This document shows positions 48,700-61,649 of a stretch of 64,000 bases of DNA, piece by piece; position 1 is the stretch's first letter, and each line of letters opens with the position of its first letter. The translations under genes were made by a program, and so were the position numbers. Source of the DNA: Plectrocnemia conspersa (Eukaryota; Arthropoda; Insecta; Trichoptera; Polycentropodidae); contig VTFK01000541.1 of assembly GCA_009617715.1 (NCBI GenBank), positions 62,001 to 126,000 of the forward strand, given 5' to 3'. Below the pieces are notes generated by a model. That model made no database searches and had not been told where the DNA came from. It saw only the letters and a list, made by a program, of their open reading frames with translations.

Positions 48700-49240
48700 G
48701 CATTTAATGACAACATAGTCCGAAAATATAACCGGAAGCATTTTATCTCAAGCGAGCAGTCGCATCTGGTGAACAGGATGTAATTTACAGTTTTTTCAGG
48801 ATTATGTCAAAAATCGCTCTTGTTTGCTCTTAGAAATTGGGGATACGAGCCGGGAAATTTGCGCTGGAACTTTTTATCTGGATTACCACCCATAGCTGGA
48901 GTGCTTCCGAGGGCCAGGGTTCGTAATTTGCAAAGTCCTATTCGAAGACCCTTCAGCACAATGGCGCTTACCTTATTTGCCTGCTCACGCCGGTCAGCTG
49001 TTTTCGAGTGGATTCCCTATCTCTCTCTTACTCTTTGTTGTAATTTTGAGATCTGCTCGGCGCCAATAAAGTTGACCTCCGAGAGAGGAGGACTGCTTAT
49101 ATAAATTTCACGAAGCAAAACACTCGGGATACTTTATTACGGGTATCGGAAAACTATTAACGTGCTTCCTGCACGGTAGCGTATTAAAACTTTAATATAT
49201 TATACACGACGGCATAACGCTCCACCATAACTTTCTGGCA
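48700..49240. promoter_or_regulatory. Candidate conserved noncoding island with a 94-codon frame
   Basis: Strongly balanced composition. The plus frame 48,820-49,104 is open for 94 codons (it starts at a non-ATG codon) and reads GLPPIAGVLPRARVRNLQ and similar, with no family recognised. A pyrimidine stretch ending TTTTTTCAG near 48,799 could be an acceptor on the plus strand, so an unrecognised exon is not excluded. Confidence 0.3.
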
Positions 49241-49539
49241 GTCCTATATAAAATCGTTAAATTGCTTATTATTTTTTATATACTTAATCTTCAGTTTTAG
49301 ACAACAAAAAGGAATTATATAAAACTAAAAAAAATATAATTCCATACTGTTTTTATTGCTACATTATACTTTATATTCAATAGAAACATGGATTTGTATA
49401 ATATTATAATTGAAAAAGTACATAACTAATTATATAAATTGATAAGTTTGGTTCAGTGCATTTGTGGATGAAATTACCACAGACCAACCATTTTTGCGAA
49501 CTTTTGCCCCAGCCTAATAAAACCTGATTCTGAACCAGA

Positions 49540-50370
49540 AATTCTCGGGTTATTCCTCAAAAAAAATAAAAAAAAACATTCTCGAATATTTATACACAAG
49601 GATTAGCCCAAATACCAATTCCTTGACAAATCACATTATGGCAAATTTAAATTTAATAGGAAAAAATAAATTGACACAATATATTGCTTAAATAATGTGT
49701 AACTAATATGAAAAAAATATCAAACATCGTAAACAAATTAAAAACATATATAAATTTAACAACTACAAAATATGATAAAATCATCGAATTTTTAATTTTT
49801 GTCAATGAAGATTAAATAATTTTATAAATAAAATTTAGAAGCGCTACAAGTAAAAGTAGATATAAATTAAAACCTTGATAAAAATTTAGATAATAAAAAT
49901 ATAGGCAACGTTTCATGGTGTATTGAGCATCTAAATAACTTGAATAAAAATAAAAATATTCGTCGTCACAAATGATAGCTAAAACCTAGTATTATCTTAA
50001 CCCAGAAATGCTGTAACTGCTTAGCGGAGAAAAAAATGTAGATTACTATGATAAAATGTTTAATGATGCTAATAATAATTAATCTAAAATATGGAAAAAA
50101 ATTTAAATAATTATCAAAAATACTCCATAAAATAATAATGAAAATGAGAAAAATGTTATTTAAAATTTAAGCATATTAAAAAAATAGCCGATGAATTTAA
50201 TAAACTTTTCATCTTAATTGGAACATTTCTATAAGATCAAATACAAATTAACGTTGATGATATAAATACTATCACAAATATGGCTCAAGTTTATAGATCT
50301 GTAACTATTCTACCAAAATATCAACTAGTAATGGTATTAAAAAAAATGTTAGAGGGAAAAATCGATTATA
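49540..50370 (+). pseudogene. A+T-degraded jockey-like LINE relic
   Basis: Decayed plus-strand reading gives DYYDKMFNDANNN at 50,041 and SKIWKKI soon after, then LKKIADEFNKLFILI at 50,176. This order (YYxKxF..N, KxxWKxIN, ...IAxxFNxxFxxIG) is the known linker between endonuclease and reverse transcriptase in jockey/CR1-type LINEs. INVDDINTITN near 50,252 could be the following segment. Many stops interrupt it, and left and right limits are uncertain. Confidence 0.5.
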
Positions 50371-50474
50371 AATACTAAATTAAAATTGCCGATTTATTTT
50401 TTATTAATGCGAAATTATGTACATAAATAATAAAAATTGATATTAGATTGTTAGTGAAAGTATATTCAAACCGG

Positions 50475-50619
50475 TGCAAAAACAATTATCACTTCTCAAA
50501 AGTCAAAAGTCCACGTTAAAAGCAATAAAATCGTGTCGGAGCCACTGCAGTGTGGACACGATTTTATTGCTTTTGACGTGGATTTTTGACTGCTGAGAAG
50601 GGATAATTGTTTTTTGCGC
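50475..50619. mobile_element. Palindromic MITE-like element, about 63-bp arms
   Basis: Arms 50,475-50,537 and 50,555-50,619 are near-complements along their whole length, with a 17-bp centre. The innermost 26 bp pair almost perfectly (AAAAGCAATAAAATCGTGTC and its complement). One arm is shared with 22,308-22,400. No coding capacity. Confidence 0.75.
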
Positions 50620-50709
50620 TCTCCCATTGGTCAAAATTTGGTTTAGATATACTTCATTTGATTATAACCTATCGTAAGTCGTAATATTATTATTAAACGT
50701 CTTAATATG

Positions 50710-50785
50710 AACCCCAGCTAACCGAGCGTTTCAACTGTGACGGTGACGGCACGTTTTTATTACTTTTGCAGTGGATTCTAAACAG
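50710..50785 (-). repeat. Dispersed repeat, reverse copy related to 22.3 kb
   Basis: The minus strand reads CACTGCAAAAGTAATAAAAACGTG...GAAACGCTCGGT, matching 22,334-22,386 with substitutions. It lies about 90 bp from the palindromic element, so the two may once have formed one larger element. Confidence 0.55.
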
Positions 50786-51179
50786 TTTCCCTGAATTTGA
50801 CCAGAAAAATGCATATCATTTAATGAAATACTGTGAATCGTGATGAAATATAAATATTAAGAATACAACCTCTGACTGACCTACTATTGCCCACCACCCC
50901 CGTAGAAAAAAAGGGAAATAATATCTTTGGTTTATGGTAGAAATAATCATAAATTAAACATATGTAACATATTTAGTTCAATGGCAGATGAAGACATTTA
51001 AATAATTTATTATAATAAAAATATTATATTTCATTAAAAATAGTTAACGATGTTTCTATTAAGAGTATGTATGACATAGCCAAAAATATTTATACAATAG
51101 TGTATATTTTCAATATAAAAATATTTAATTTTAATAAGTTTATGTGATGATTACCAAAACAGGACAACAATTCTCTCAT

Positions 51180-51470
51180 TAAATATTGAAACTTCTGAGA
51201 GGTAGTCTCCAGACACTACTGGTATCTACACTTGAACATCTACATCGGAATTCAAATCATCAGATCTTTAAGAGTTCTCCAAATTAGACTGCAACCAAGA
51301 GCAGGCAGACTCAACTCAGCAAAGAGCTCAGAAGTTGCCAATTCTCTCTTGGTATCCACTGGTCCAGCTATGTCCGGAATCCAGAGCGAATCCATTTGGA
51401 GACGGCTGCAGCTTGCAACCCACGCGTTTATTTTGCTCAATATTTGGGTTAACTAAAGAAGCCACCTAAC
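51180..51470. other. GC-balanced outlier, unassigned
   Basis: Composition differs from its flanks. Frames of 74 (plus) and 62 (minus) codons are open, without recognisable domains. Unlike the islands it has few CG dinucleotides and more CA/TG and AG words, which is closer to exon or transposon sequence. I cannot identify it. Confidence 0.3.
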
Positions 51471-53635
51471 GCTACTTATTTAAATTAGAGTAAACCATTA
51501 AAAATCTAATATTATATATAAATATCTTATCATTTAACCTCCTTATAATTAAAATACATTTTATTTGTATTGTACTACTTTTAGAGCTACCAAAATATAT
51601 GTACGTATATATATGTATATATGTATGTACTAGGTACGTCAGAATGACCAAGTAAAATTTTATATAAACCTATATTCGCCTTTTCAATTCTAGGGCGGAA
51701 AGCTGAATAGCTTTCGTCAAAATATCCCCATATTTGAGCTTCTGAGTATTTTCTCTACTTTGCATAAATTTAATTTACCATATTGCAGACATGGCAAAAT
51801 AGCAAGATGTTGATACCGCTGAAGGTATATATTATAATTAATAAATCCTATTTCAAAATCATGTAATCATATAAAAGAGAAAAAATGTATTTCTATTATT
51901 ATTAATTATTTATCTATGATAAAACATATTCGTATGATACCACAATATTCTAATGAGGGTTATGCGGTTTATTTTGAGAGAAACCATTGCCTCTCCAGGT
52001 CAAAGTTGCCACTTGAGTGTCCTAAATATTTGCGGCACAACAACAAATTAATATTAACATCCTCTACAAAGGTTTAATAACGCGAAATCATCGACGTCAA
52101 TTATTCTCGTGTATATACATACATAAAACACAATAGCGCACATCGGAATACACTTAATTAATAACTCTGCTTAGCTCCGTTTTCGCAAATTATATTATAT
52201 TAACGGTAATAATAATATTCGTTATACAACTGCTGTATTACTAGAATGTTATTGCATAACAGGAAATTCTTACATAGCGATGATTAATCGATACGAAGAA
52301 CGACTTATAAAAAAAACTAATACGTAAAGGGATGCTTGAAATGCTATTCAAAGAAATAGTTTATTTTATTTAATAATAATAAATTTATCTGAATCCAAAG
52401 TATTTTTTTAATTTTATATAAGTAATGGTTTTTAACCCTCTGCAGCCTTAAAACGTTGGATCCCTTTACTATCCATCATTTGATGCCATTATTGATAATA
52501 ATTATAATAATGAATCGTGTAAAATAAGCCACAGACAATGATACTTTCTAATTCCTGAAATTTTATACATATGTTTAAAGAATCTAAAAAAACTAAAAAC
52601 AACATTTCAACATCTGTAAATCTACTATTTCATTCACACTTTTTGTATATAATTTAAAAGTATAGAATGATTGATTTTTCTTTGCTACTTTATATGCGCT
52701 TTTTTGCTACTATTACTTTTTCACGAGATTTAAAAAAAATGTAATCTTCCTATACCCATAAATAAATCATAAAATGTTTTGAGAAATTCAACCATACATT
52801 ATAGATATATATTTAATTTTTTATGATTTTTTAGCTAGGCGCTTTTTTCACGCTGTTGTATTATATATTAGACAATAGCAGAGAATCTGGTTCCGCCCCG
52901 AATGTTCAACATTGGGAAAAAAGATCAAGGGCTGTAAAATACATTGGATACTAATTTTTAAAGTTATAAAAGTTCAGACACTTATTCATGAATTTACTTT
53001 CACTACATCATCCAGAAAGTTACACCAAGCAGAGCTACGTCGAATCTATCAAGACTAACCAATTTTCACTTATTTTAAAGCAATATCACGAATCCCGAGT
53101 GCTTAATCTGATATTTGATACAACTTTAAGACTATAACGACACAGTACTACGGCAAGAAGAGACACGTGCGTTTATTCTTCTACTGCCACATTTTAAACC
53201 GTTGTAAGAACCAGTGTTTTTATAAAATATATTTTTAATTATGCTACTTTCAACCCTCTCCTCACATTCTACTTTCTAGGCTGCCGCTACTGATTTAATA
53301 ATCAAATTAAGTATATGTTTTGTGTAAATCTAAAATACCCACAAAGCAATTAAGCTAATCAATAAAACACGGAAGACCATATTGCACAATATTAAATAAT
53401 TGCGCTAAGCCTTAAAAAACGTGTTAATGTCATGTAATATATTATAAAAGAAAGCAATTACGCAAATGCTTTATCAAAAACGCAATTACTATTGAAGCGC
53501 TATGAATTTGTATACATGACATAAACAGTATTAAACATTATGGATTTGGTAATGTAACATTATGGATTTGGTAACACTTTCCTTGAAATTCAAAATAAAG
53601 GGCTCATTATCACATTAGTACATTTATATTTAATT
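51471..53635. other. A+T-rich DNA with a possible diverged repeat
   Basis: No gene. The stretch 52,890-53,160 shares ordered words with 20,420-20,690. A TATATGTATATATGTATGTAC-type simple tract lies near 51,610. Confidence 0.4.
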
Positions 53636-53639
53636 CATT

Positions 53640-54300
53640 ATTCAGGGTTAAACATAAGACCAGAGACCACAAAAGTTCACCCCGGCCACTTGAGACGACC
53701 AGCTCGCCCGTCTACGAAGTTCTACGTGACCTTGAATCGACACCACACCGCTATTAGATTCAAGTTAAATTAAATATTACGTGTAAGGTTTACACAGTAA
53801 ATAATACAGAATACAAATAAAGCATATAATTACGCACAGTTTAATCGCAAAGCACGCGTTGAAGTTATCTGGCTTATTTTACCTGAATATTAAAAATTAA
53901 ACAATTTTATAGCACTTTCACTTTCATGTGTATATTTTATTTGCTGAATAGCTCTGAAACTTTATTATTTTATTATATATTGTTTTGCAACTGTTAAAAC
54001 GTCCCTCGTACGACGTAAAAGGTTCTTAGACTGTTTTTTCCGGGCACTTTTCGCGTCGCGGTTTAATTCATGCCGAATTTCGTTCGTGTTATGACAAAGT
54101 TCATCCGGGACAGACATTGTTTGCCCTGTCGCCCGTTCCCGGAATGATGGAGGTAGAACGACAAAGTTTACGGTTAACTGGTTAAGTTTCCCGCGTCACG
54201 GTACTTGAAGATGTTTAGATTACGAACCACGCCATTGGGAAGGTGCACAATTAACCCAACGCGAAAATCTTCAGAGCTTTTCACACTTGCTCGTAAAAAT
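53640..54300. promoter_or_regulatory. Pair of candidate conserved noncoding islands
   Basis: Two balanced blocks, 53,640-53,770 and 53,990-54,300, are separated by A+T-rich DNA. The second has TCCGGGACAGAC near 54,105 and TTCCCGGAA near 54,137, which fits the STAT consensus TTCNNNGAA. No frame over 60 codons. A weak minus-strand acceptor/donor junction (ATATTCAG|GTAAAA) lies at about 53,883-53,890. Confidence 0.4.
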
Positions 54301-54989
54301 CTTCAATTTTAAACACGTTTTTACTTTAGTATGATTAAAATAATAAATGGAAAATATTCACTAATTTTTCGATCAACAGTCGTTTAATCAAAATATTTCA
54401 AAAAATAAAGCAGAGAAGGGGCTTAAATATGTTTTTCAGACATTCGTTAGTTAGTTCTAGCATATACTATTTATTGTTGTATGTATCTGCTTAAACATTA
54501 GCCTAAAGAACGTCACTCACCCTAGAGCTAAAACATACTATCGTCTACCTCTAACTTATATGAACTACTTATTTAAATTATTAATCTAACAGTTTTAAGC
54601 AATGAAGATATCGTTTTCAACAAATAAAATGTACGGATTTAAAAAAATATTTATTTTCGGTATTACCCGTTTTTTATTTTATAATACCAGTAGTAGCAAA
54701 GTTTTGCCCCAATACTGATATTACCAGTATTGAAACCCCTAATTGTGATAAAATAGGCGCGATTTTGTGCAATTATAACTAGAAATAGGGCCATAGTTAT
54801 CCACTTGACTATAATCAAATAATCAATTCGTTAACTTTTTCGTACATTTGTCGATGATTAAAATGAACGTATTTCAACTAGCATTATCTTTTGTAGCAAT
54901 AAGTCAATAAGGCAAATATATTTTAAATGTATTTATCTTTCATTTAAACTTAAAAACCTTAAGAATAAATATAGTTGATATAATTAATG

Positions 54990-55690
54990 TGTACCAGTAA
55001 AAATATATTTTCACTGACATTTCAGTAAAATTATATCGGAATACATTTTCACCGGTAGATACACAAATAATATATTTCCATTAGTAAAAATATAATTTAT
55101 CTGATGGATGCTAGTAAAATTATATTAGTTTAATGACGCACCAAATTTAAAAAGTGACTTTAATGGTAATCTCATTCTGACAGTTAGTAACGCACTTGTT
55201 AAATCCTGTACGCCACCAGCGAATTTTGATTAAAAATGGTTGTAGGGCGACACATCACCTGTTAGGGGCCAAAATTCACACGTATGTGTGCGTGTACATC
55301 ACGCAGTAAATAAATACAGTTTCACCGATATTGAGCAGTGAAATTAAAAATCAATTGTCTGACACATTTTAACTAGTGTACTATATGTATACTAGTGACA
55401 ATAAACATTCACTCTAAAAGTTGTGAATCATAAAACATAAACCTAACCTAAACTAGGTAACCCAACTTGACAATTGAAAATTTAAAAACCAACTATAATT
55501 TGGGCTAGGTTTCATAGACATTTTATAGCAGCATCTAGATTCACTAGCGCTTATTATATTATATTTTCGCCAGTAGAAATAAAATATCTGTCAGTGAAAA
55601 TATATTCAGATAAGATTTCACTAAAACAGTTAGTGAAATAATATGTATACTAGTGAAAATATAACTTCACTTAAAAAACACATTCACTCT
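54990..55690. repeat. Repeat block rich in AGTGAAAATATA/AGTAAAATTATA palindromes
   Basis: AGTAAAAATATATTTTCACT (about 55,007) is almost its own complement. Similar AGTGAAA/TTTCACT or CTAGTGA words recur at about 55,050, 55,110, 55,320, 55,595, 55,630 and 55,655. The middle part (55,190-55,372) matches 36,540-36,722. It may be a foldback element made of many related palindromic units. Confidence 0.5.
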
Positions 55691-56329
55691 AAAATAGATA
55701 CATATCTAAAGGCTCATAATCTAAGCTAATAAAACTGCTAAATAAAAAATAAAAGTGTATATAACAATTCACACGTCTCAATATAAGTAATATAATATAC
55801 ATAGATATGTATATATTATACTTACATTTAAAATTTAATTGAAAAAATAAATTGAAGATATACAAAGTGTATTTTTCAATTAAACATATTTAAAAAAAAC
55901 ACCTTATTTTTAGTTGCAATTGAAGCGCAAGTGATGAAGAAATTGCAAAAAGAAATTTTCGTCTTTCGACATATTAAAAAAAAATGAAGAAAAAGTATCA
56001 CACAAATTGCCATTCAAAGAAAGTTATTCGTAGCTATCTTGTATGCCCTGACATAAATTTGAACTCTGTAAATGCATTATTAATTATGCCATTGTATTAT
56101 GTATACTACCAAAAGTTACTCAGATGTCGTGACCATGGCAGGCCCATCGCTTCCGAAATATGAACGTAAAGTAAGTGATGTTTTTCACCTTTATTACATA
56201 TAAAATAGTTTAAGCTAATCCTATACTTCAAAATATAATTATTATTTCCTAAACTTAATACAAAGTAAGTATTACTAAGCTGACAGAAAAGTTGTATTTC
56301 CAAAAAAATACATTAAACATTGTTTCACA

Positions 56330-56880
56330 GTTGCAATCAAATTATTTCGTCCGTCGACAATAACTTTTGCACATTTGCGCGAATTTACGATAATAAAAAT
56401 AATTATATCGCCATATTTTATCGCTTTACACTCGTTACAATAAATCACGGAAAGAGATGATGAAAGGGAGAGATCGCGACTTTGGTATAGCGATTTTTAC
56501 GTTTATAATAATGGGGCGAACCCCGCGAAAAACTTTCGATCGTAAAAGTTCACTCGGCCGTTTCGCAGACGAGAATTCCACCAAAACGTAATTCATCATT
56601 AAACGCCGAGAATTTCCCCCGAGAATTTGGGTTTAATTAAAGAAAACAAAAATAACCAAATATAAAATATAATAATAAAGAACGAGAGAGAACGTGAAAC
56701 CCAGAACGAAAAAGGGGAAACGAACGTTGGAATATTTCATATTTGCGATTAACCAAATGTAGGATTTTTCATTCGCTTATTTGCAGGCGGAAACGAAAGG
56801 TTGAATTTTCATCTGACCATTTCCCGGATTTTAAAATTGGAACTCTGAGAATAAAAGCTTTTTTGACGAAATTTTTAATT
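56330..56880. promoter_or_regulatory. Candidate conserved noncoding island
   Basis: Balanced DNA with GGGGCGAACCCCGCG near 56,512, CTCGGCCGTTTCGCAGACG near 56,552 and CCCCCGAGAATTTGGG near 56,616. A 61-codon plus frame has no domain. Confidence 0.4.
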
Positions 56881-57259
56881 ATTATGAATTTATATTTCAT
56901 ACACTTTAAAAATAGCTTCGTTAAATAAAGTACAATTCACTGTTTAAAATGTGAATACACTAGTCATTTGAAAAGTTCACGAGCTCATGTATTATATGTA
57001 TATATACCTATAAAACTTTTACTGCATTATATTGTTACATATTTCTGTAAAAAACTATTAAATGTTGATTGAGTAAGTAGTTTTCATAAATATGTATTTA
57101 AATAAAGTCATCTTAGTACCGTGAAAAAAAGGTGATATTTCACCTTTATTTAAAACTGTGAAAAATGGGTTAAATATAATTCTAATTTAAATACACTATA
57201 TAACTATATGCATTTTCTACAAAGGTACATTCAATATCCTAGCCGAATAATTAGGTAAT

Positions 57260-57778
57260 AGGCATGAAAAAGCATTTATCATGACAAGGGCCGTATTTAA
57301 AAACAATCACAAATGCAATCGAATGTACAAAGATTTATCAAAATTGATTTAACGGTTTCCAGCGTTTTTGATCTAAAGATAAAACAAAGCCAAGAAGTAC
57401 CTGTGATTTAATTAAATGTAAATCGTGCTACATGGGAAGAAATATTATCCGAGCAGCTTTAGTCGACCCATTTAGTAGTCCATCGGCACCTGCAAAATAT
57501 TGGTAAGATAGCTAAACTAGGTCAAAGGGTTAATCACGAATTATCGGAACTCAACAACAATGAAAAACATCTGCACTTTTCATCCTTATAGATTGAGAAA
57601 AATACCTTTTATTGCTGAATTCTTTCCTGTTATTATAAGTGGATTATGTGCAATAATATTAATCGAAAAATACAATGGGTAAACTACGAAAAGACACTAT
57701 TTTCACAGCCGAAGCAAAGACTCCATCCTAAAAAGAATATGCTGTTCGTTTGATGTGATATTTATTTATTTTTACTAC
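57260..57778 (+). pseudogene. Mariner transposase relic (Mos1/SETMAR-like)
   Basis: Decayed plus-strand frames give VHRHLQNIGKIAKLGQRV (57,476 onward), continuing NHELSELNNNEKH, which corresponds to the second helix-turn-helix and the (W)VPHELxExQKxxR linker of the mauritiana-type mariner group. RKIQWVNYEKTLFSQPKQ with RLHPKKNML (57,665-57,750) corresponds to the segment after the first catalytic aspartate. The CDE(K/T)W box is destroyed (it reads SCYYKWIMC nearby). The N-terminal DNA-binding part is barely visible and the C-terminal third is missing. Clearly a different lineage from the 36.9-kb mariner. Confidence 0.75.
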
Positions 57779-58009
57779 TATAAAAATATTTAAAAAATCT
57801 AATGGTATAAACTTTAATCGTTAATTTCCCAGCTCCTACAGTAATTTACAACGCGGAGCTGAAAGTCACCTAGCATCGATTGTCGACACCGCCCTTCAGA
57901 AATTTGCTATCATTGAATACACATAAGTGTAATTTAATGAACCACAGTTAATATATACATATCTACATCACACGTAGCATACTTAGAAAACACTTTATAT
58001 ATTTATTTC

Positions 58010-58400
58010 CTATCGTTTTATCGAAGTTGCGATTTGTGCTCGTGTAAGAAATTTTGTAAGCGTTCGCCGGGGTGCCATATGCTTCATTAGGTACGTAAGA
58101 ACTTTAATTTACAGCTTCCGGACGTGCTGGCGCTTCTCAAACTGCACATACGTGATGTCAAACGACATTGAAACGATTGCATTTAGAACAAAGAGTCAAC
58201 GGAATGCTTGGTTCGCAAAAGTCGAGAAACAGTGAGCAAAAAATGCTAGGACACCGAAAGGACGCGTTTATCCTTTTTGACTATCTGTGTTTGCCGTAGA
58301 GTAACATAATTATACGTCTAGGGTCGGACCCGTCCGACTGATTTTTTTTAATCGCCGAATCGTGAGAATGCTACTTTAGATAAGGTAGAAAAAATGCGGT
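58010..58400. promoter_or_regulatory. Candidate conserved noncoding island
   Basis: Balanced composition with GCGTTCGCCGGGGTGCC near 58,060 and GGGTCGGACCCGTCCGAC near 58,321, the latter containing the perfect palindrome GGGTCGGACCC-like words. There is no long frame on either strand. Confidence 0.4.
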
Positions 58401-61400
58401 CAATAAAGTGGACTATTTAGCCTCGTATTTATATTGAGTGACTTATTATGTTATACTGTAAAAAATGTATAGCTAAATATGTCGCTAATGCTAAGTCTTA
58501 GCGCAATATTCTAAATTTTATTTATAAAAATAAATCCAATTTTTTTTTTCATGTTGACAATAATAGTAACTGTGTTGTATTATTTTCACTGAATAGTTAT
58601 TTTTTATATACATACATATTTTATTTTACTAGTCAGAATTTTTGTTTCAATATTTACAATTAAATATTGTAACATAAAGTTTGCGTTACAATATTTACCT
58701 GTCAATCATAAATAAATATATTTGCACACATTTTTGGTGCTTATTTTATTCCATAATAAATAAAACTAAAGCATATAGCTGTTTTTAGCTATAAATAATG
58801 CAATATATTCTAAAATATTTTATTTTTTTAGTTAATTTATATCTCCTTAACCTATTTGATTAAGAACAAAAAATGTAAATAAAATATATATGCTTTATAT
58901 GATACTATACTTCTACTACTTTTCAAGCTATTTATATAAATTATTAATTAACAAAATATATTATTGAAATATCGAAAAGTATCATAAATATCTAATACAT
59001 TAGCTGTAAGAATCAGATATATCTATGTGTGAAATACATGATTATCTTATCAAATATGCCATAAAACATTTTAAACTCTGCTTTATTTAAGGTACAATGT
59101 CCCGACGCCAGGGCTTCGCCCTTAATTGCTCAAACCAATATGGTAGGCGCCTCTAAAAAAAGCAGCATCTAGAAAACTGTCTTCTATAAGAGAAAGTCAA
59201 TAATACTAAGTCTTTCAGAATATCAATGACGTCAGAGTTCTAAATTTGTATGTGCATGTACATATTTATCTAAAAAATAAATATGTTTAAGATGCTAAAT
59301 TGTATCTTCTTCGGAAAATTATGCCATATAAATATCAAAAACTAATCAGAATTGATAAAGCGTGATCTCTCATATTTACACATCAGTGTATTTGTTATGT
59401 TAGCCCTAATGTTTTTAATTACCACCATAATAAAATGTAGAGGTACCTAAAATATTTTTGTAGTAGCTCAAACTTTGGTATAAGAATAATAGTTGTGAAA
59501 AAATATCACGAAGCTTTGTAGGTAGTCATGAAAATTATTTATATTAAATAAGACATATATCTTTGGAATGATATTGCTACGCAACATCGTATTTATAAAT
59601 TTATATTATAGCAAAAGTTACACTCGTCTTGTACATCCTTTTATTGTGTGTCATAAACCTTTATTTTAATATTATAAACTTAAATATACTTTATGAACTA
59701 ACATTAGTCATCATTGGATTGCATCTCACACCGACATGTGAAAATTCAAGAGAAAAGCTTGGCGAGTCCCATTTTATTTATCTCACGGTCGTTTGTCTTC
59801 ATCAATCAGAAAATCTAAGATTATATTTTATATTATATATAAATATAGAACAAAGCATAAACATCACGATCACAATAAACATAACCCTTTGATATCTATA
59901 CTTAGAAATTAAATATAATAATATGGCAAGTAAAATTTTATCAAATAAACATTTTTGAAGTTGTATATATTTTTAGTACAGCATATACATATATGTTTGT
60001 ATTTTCATCATTAAAAAATCAAAACAATATTTAGTAGCAAAAGTTTCCAATAGTAAAAAAGGGTGTGGACTAAAAGTTTAAATTTTACACACATAATCGC
60101 TATAACTTACTCCTAAAATTTATATTTATGTAACATATATGTATGTACATTATGAAAAAAGTTTCTACCTCATGTTCATCACACAATGGACACGTTGTGT
60201 ATAAAATACACTATCGACCAAAGTAAACACTGCGCCTCGTAAGATAGCACTTTGTTTATATTACGTCGATAATATTTATACTCTATATTATTTTAACCTT
60301 GCTTTGCTATAGAATTATTTACATTAAATACTTATAAATACCATCACATTCGTTTGAAATCGTACTGTAAACCAAATTCCCTAATCTATGTTTATTTTGG
60401 TTGCAAAAAATAATGAAAAAGTCATACATACAAGATATTAAATGTATATATATGATTGAGTCTACGATTGAAATGGAATAGTTCTAGGTCCAGTTATTTT
60501 ACGTAATTATCAATTTGAGTTATTGTATGCATTTAAATGCATTTAAATGAATTTCCACAATCTAACTCTAAGTTGGTAGCCCTATTATATTGTTAAGGAA
60601 TTTAGATGCACCGAAACGGTGCAATGATACGTGGTTGGTGTTAAAAAGTGTTCCAATCTGAACTCGTCCCGGGAAGGAATAAACCAAAACAGAACCCCTG
60701 GTAAACCAGTGTTTTTTGATATCTTGATCTTAGAATGTTTATCTTGGGTCCTCGATATTTAATATTTTAATTTTAAATATTTGACAATCGCCGGTCAAAA
60801 TAGTGTTGATATTTTGCTATTTACAGACCCTTTGATTTGATTCTGATCCTTTACTAGATTACCGACAGATAATATTTCTTTTGAACATCAGCAACATCAT
60901 TTAAAATCTTTTGAACAATAAACCGATTTTAACTTGAAATTTAGTATCACTCATTATTTATTCTGATTTTTTTTTGTCTATGCGGATATTGATTATTTTG
61001 ACATTTATAAACAAGTAATTAAAAATTATAATAATAAAACTAATATTCACTAAAGATGAGTTTTTTAATTACTAAAATTTTTGTACCTGATTTTATTATA
61101 ATGGTTTTTTTTTAAAAGCTTTCTAATAAATAATATTACTTTTCAACAAATATTAACATTAAGTTTTTTAATTAAAAACATTGAATTTAAGTCTTTCGAA
61201 AACCTATATTAAAAAAAATTAGCTAACCGCTTTATCATTAACCCTTTATCCTAAACAGTATCACATTTTCAAAGTTAAAATTCACAGTTCGTATAGATTT
61301 AAATTAATAAATTAAAATACGCAATATTGTAAATATTAAAAATATAAAAAAATCTTGTATTCTATTAAATATAAGAACCCGTGTAAATAATGAAATTAAA

Positions 61401-61645
61401 GTATGTTATTAAATTATGAAAATCCGGGAATTCCCAGAATGCCCTTGAGTTCTTTATTCAGAAGTCATAGTTGTGAAAGAAGAAATTACATACAAGGTGT
61501 AAATAAAATAATATAAAAAATATCAAAAATTTGGAATTTTACCCATATGGAACACGTAGTTTGTGCTTAATGGTCAAGTATTAACGACGCATATTGTCGC
61601 GCATATGATTTATTTATTTTAAAAAAGTGCATTAAAAATTAAATA
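58401..61645. other. A+T-rich DNA with two small GC patches
   Basis: Patches at 59,095-59,160 (CCAGGGCTTCGCCCTT, a short hairpin) and 60,600-60,740 (GCACCGAAACGGTGC hairpin, then TCGTCCCGGGAAGG) are unassigned. The 87-codon plus frame at 59,629 is low-complexity and not supported. Confidence 0.45.
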
Positions 61646-61649
61646 ATGT

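Noticed and set aside
59629..59892. 87-codon plus-strand frame as a gene
   Set aside because: Low-complexity, isoleucine- and leucine-rich translation typical of A+T-rich chance frames.
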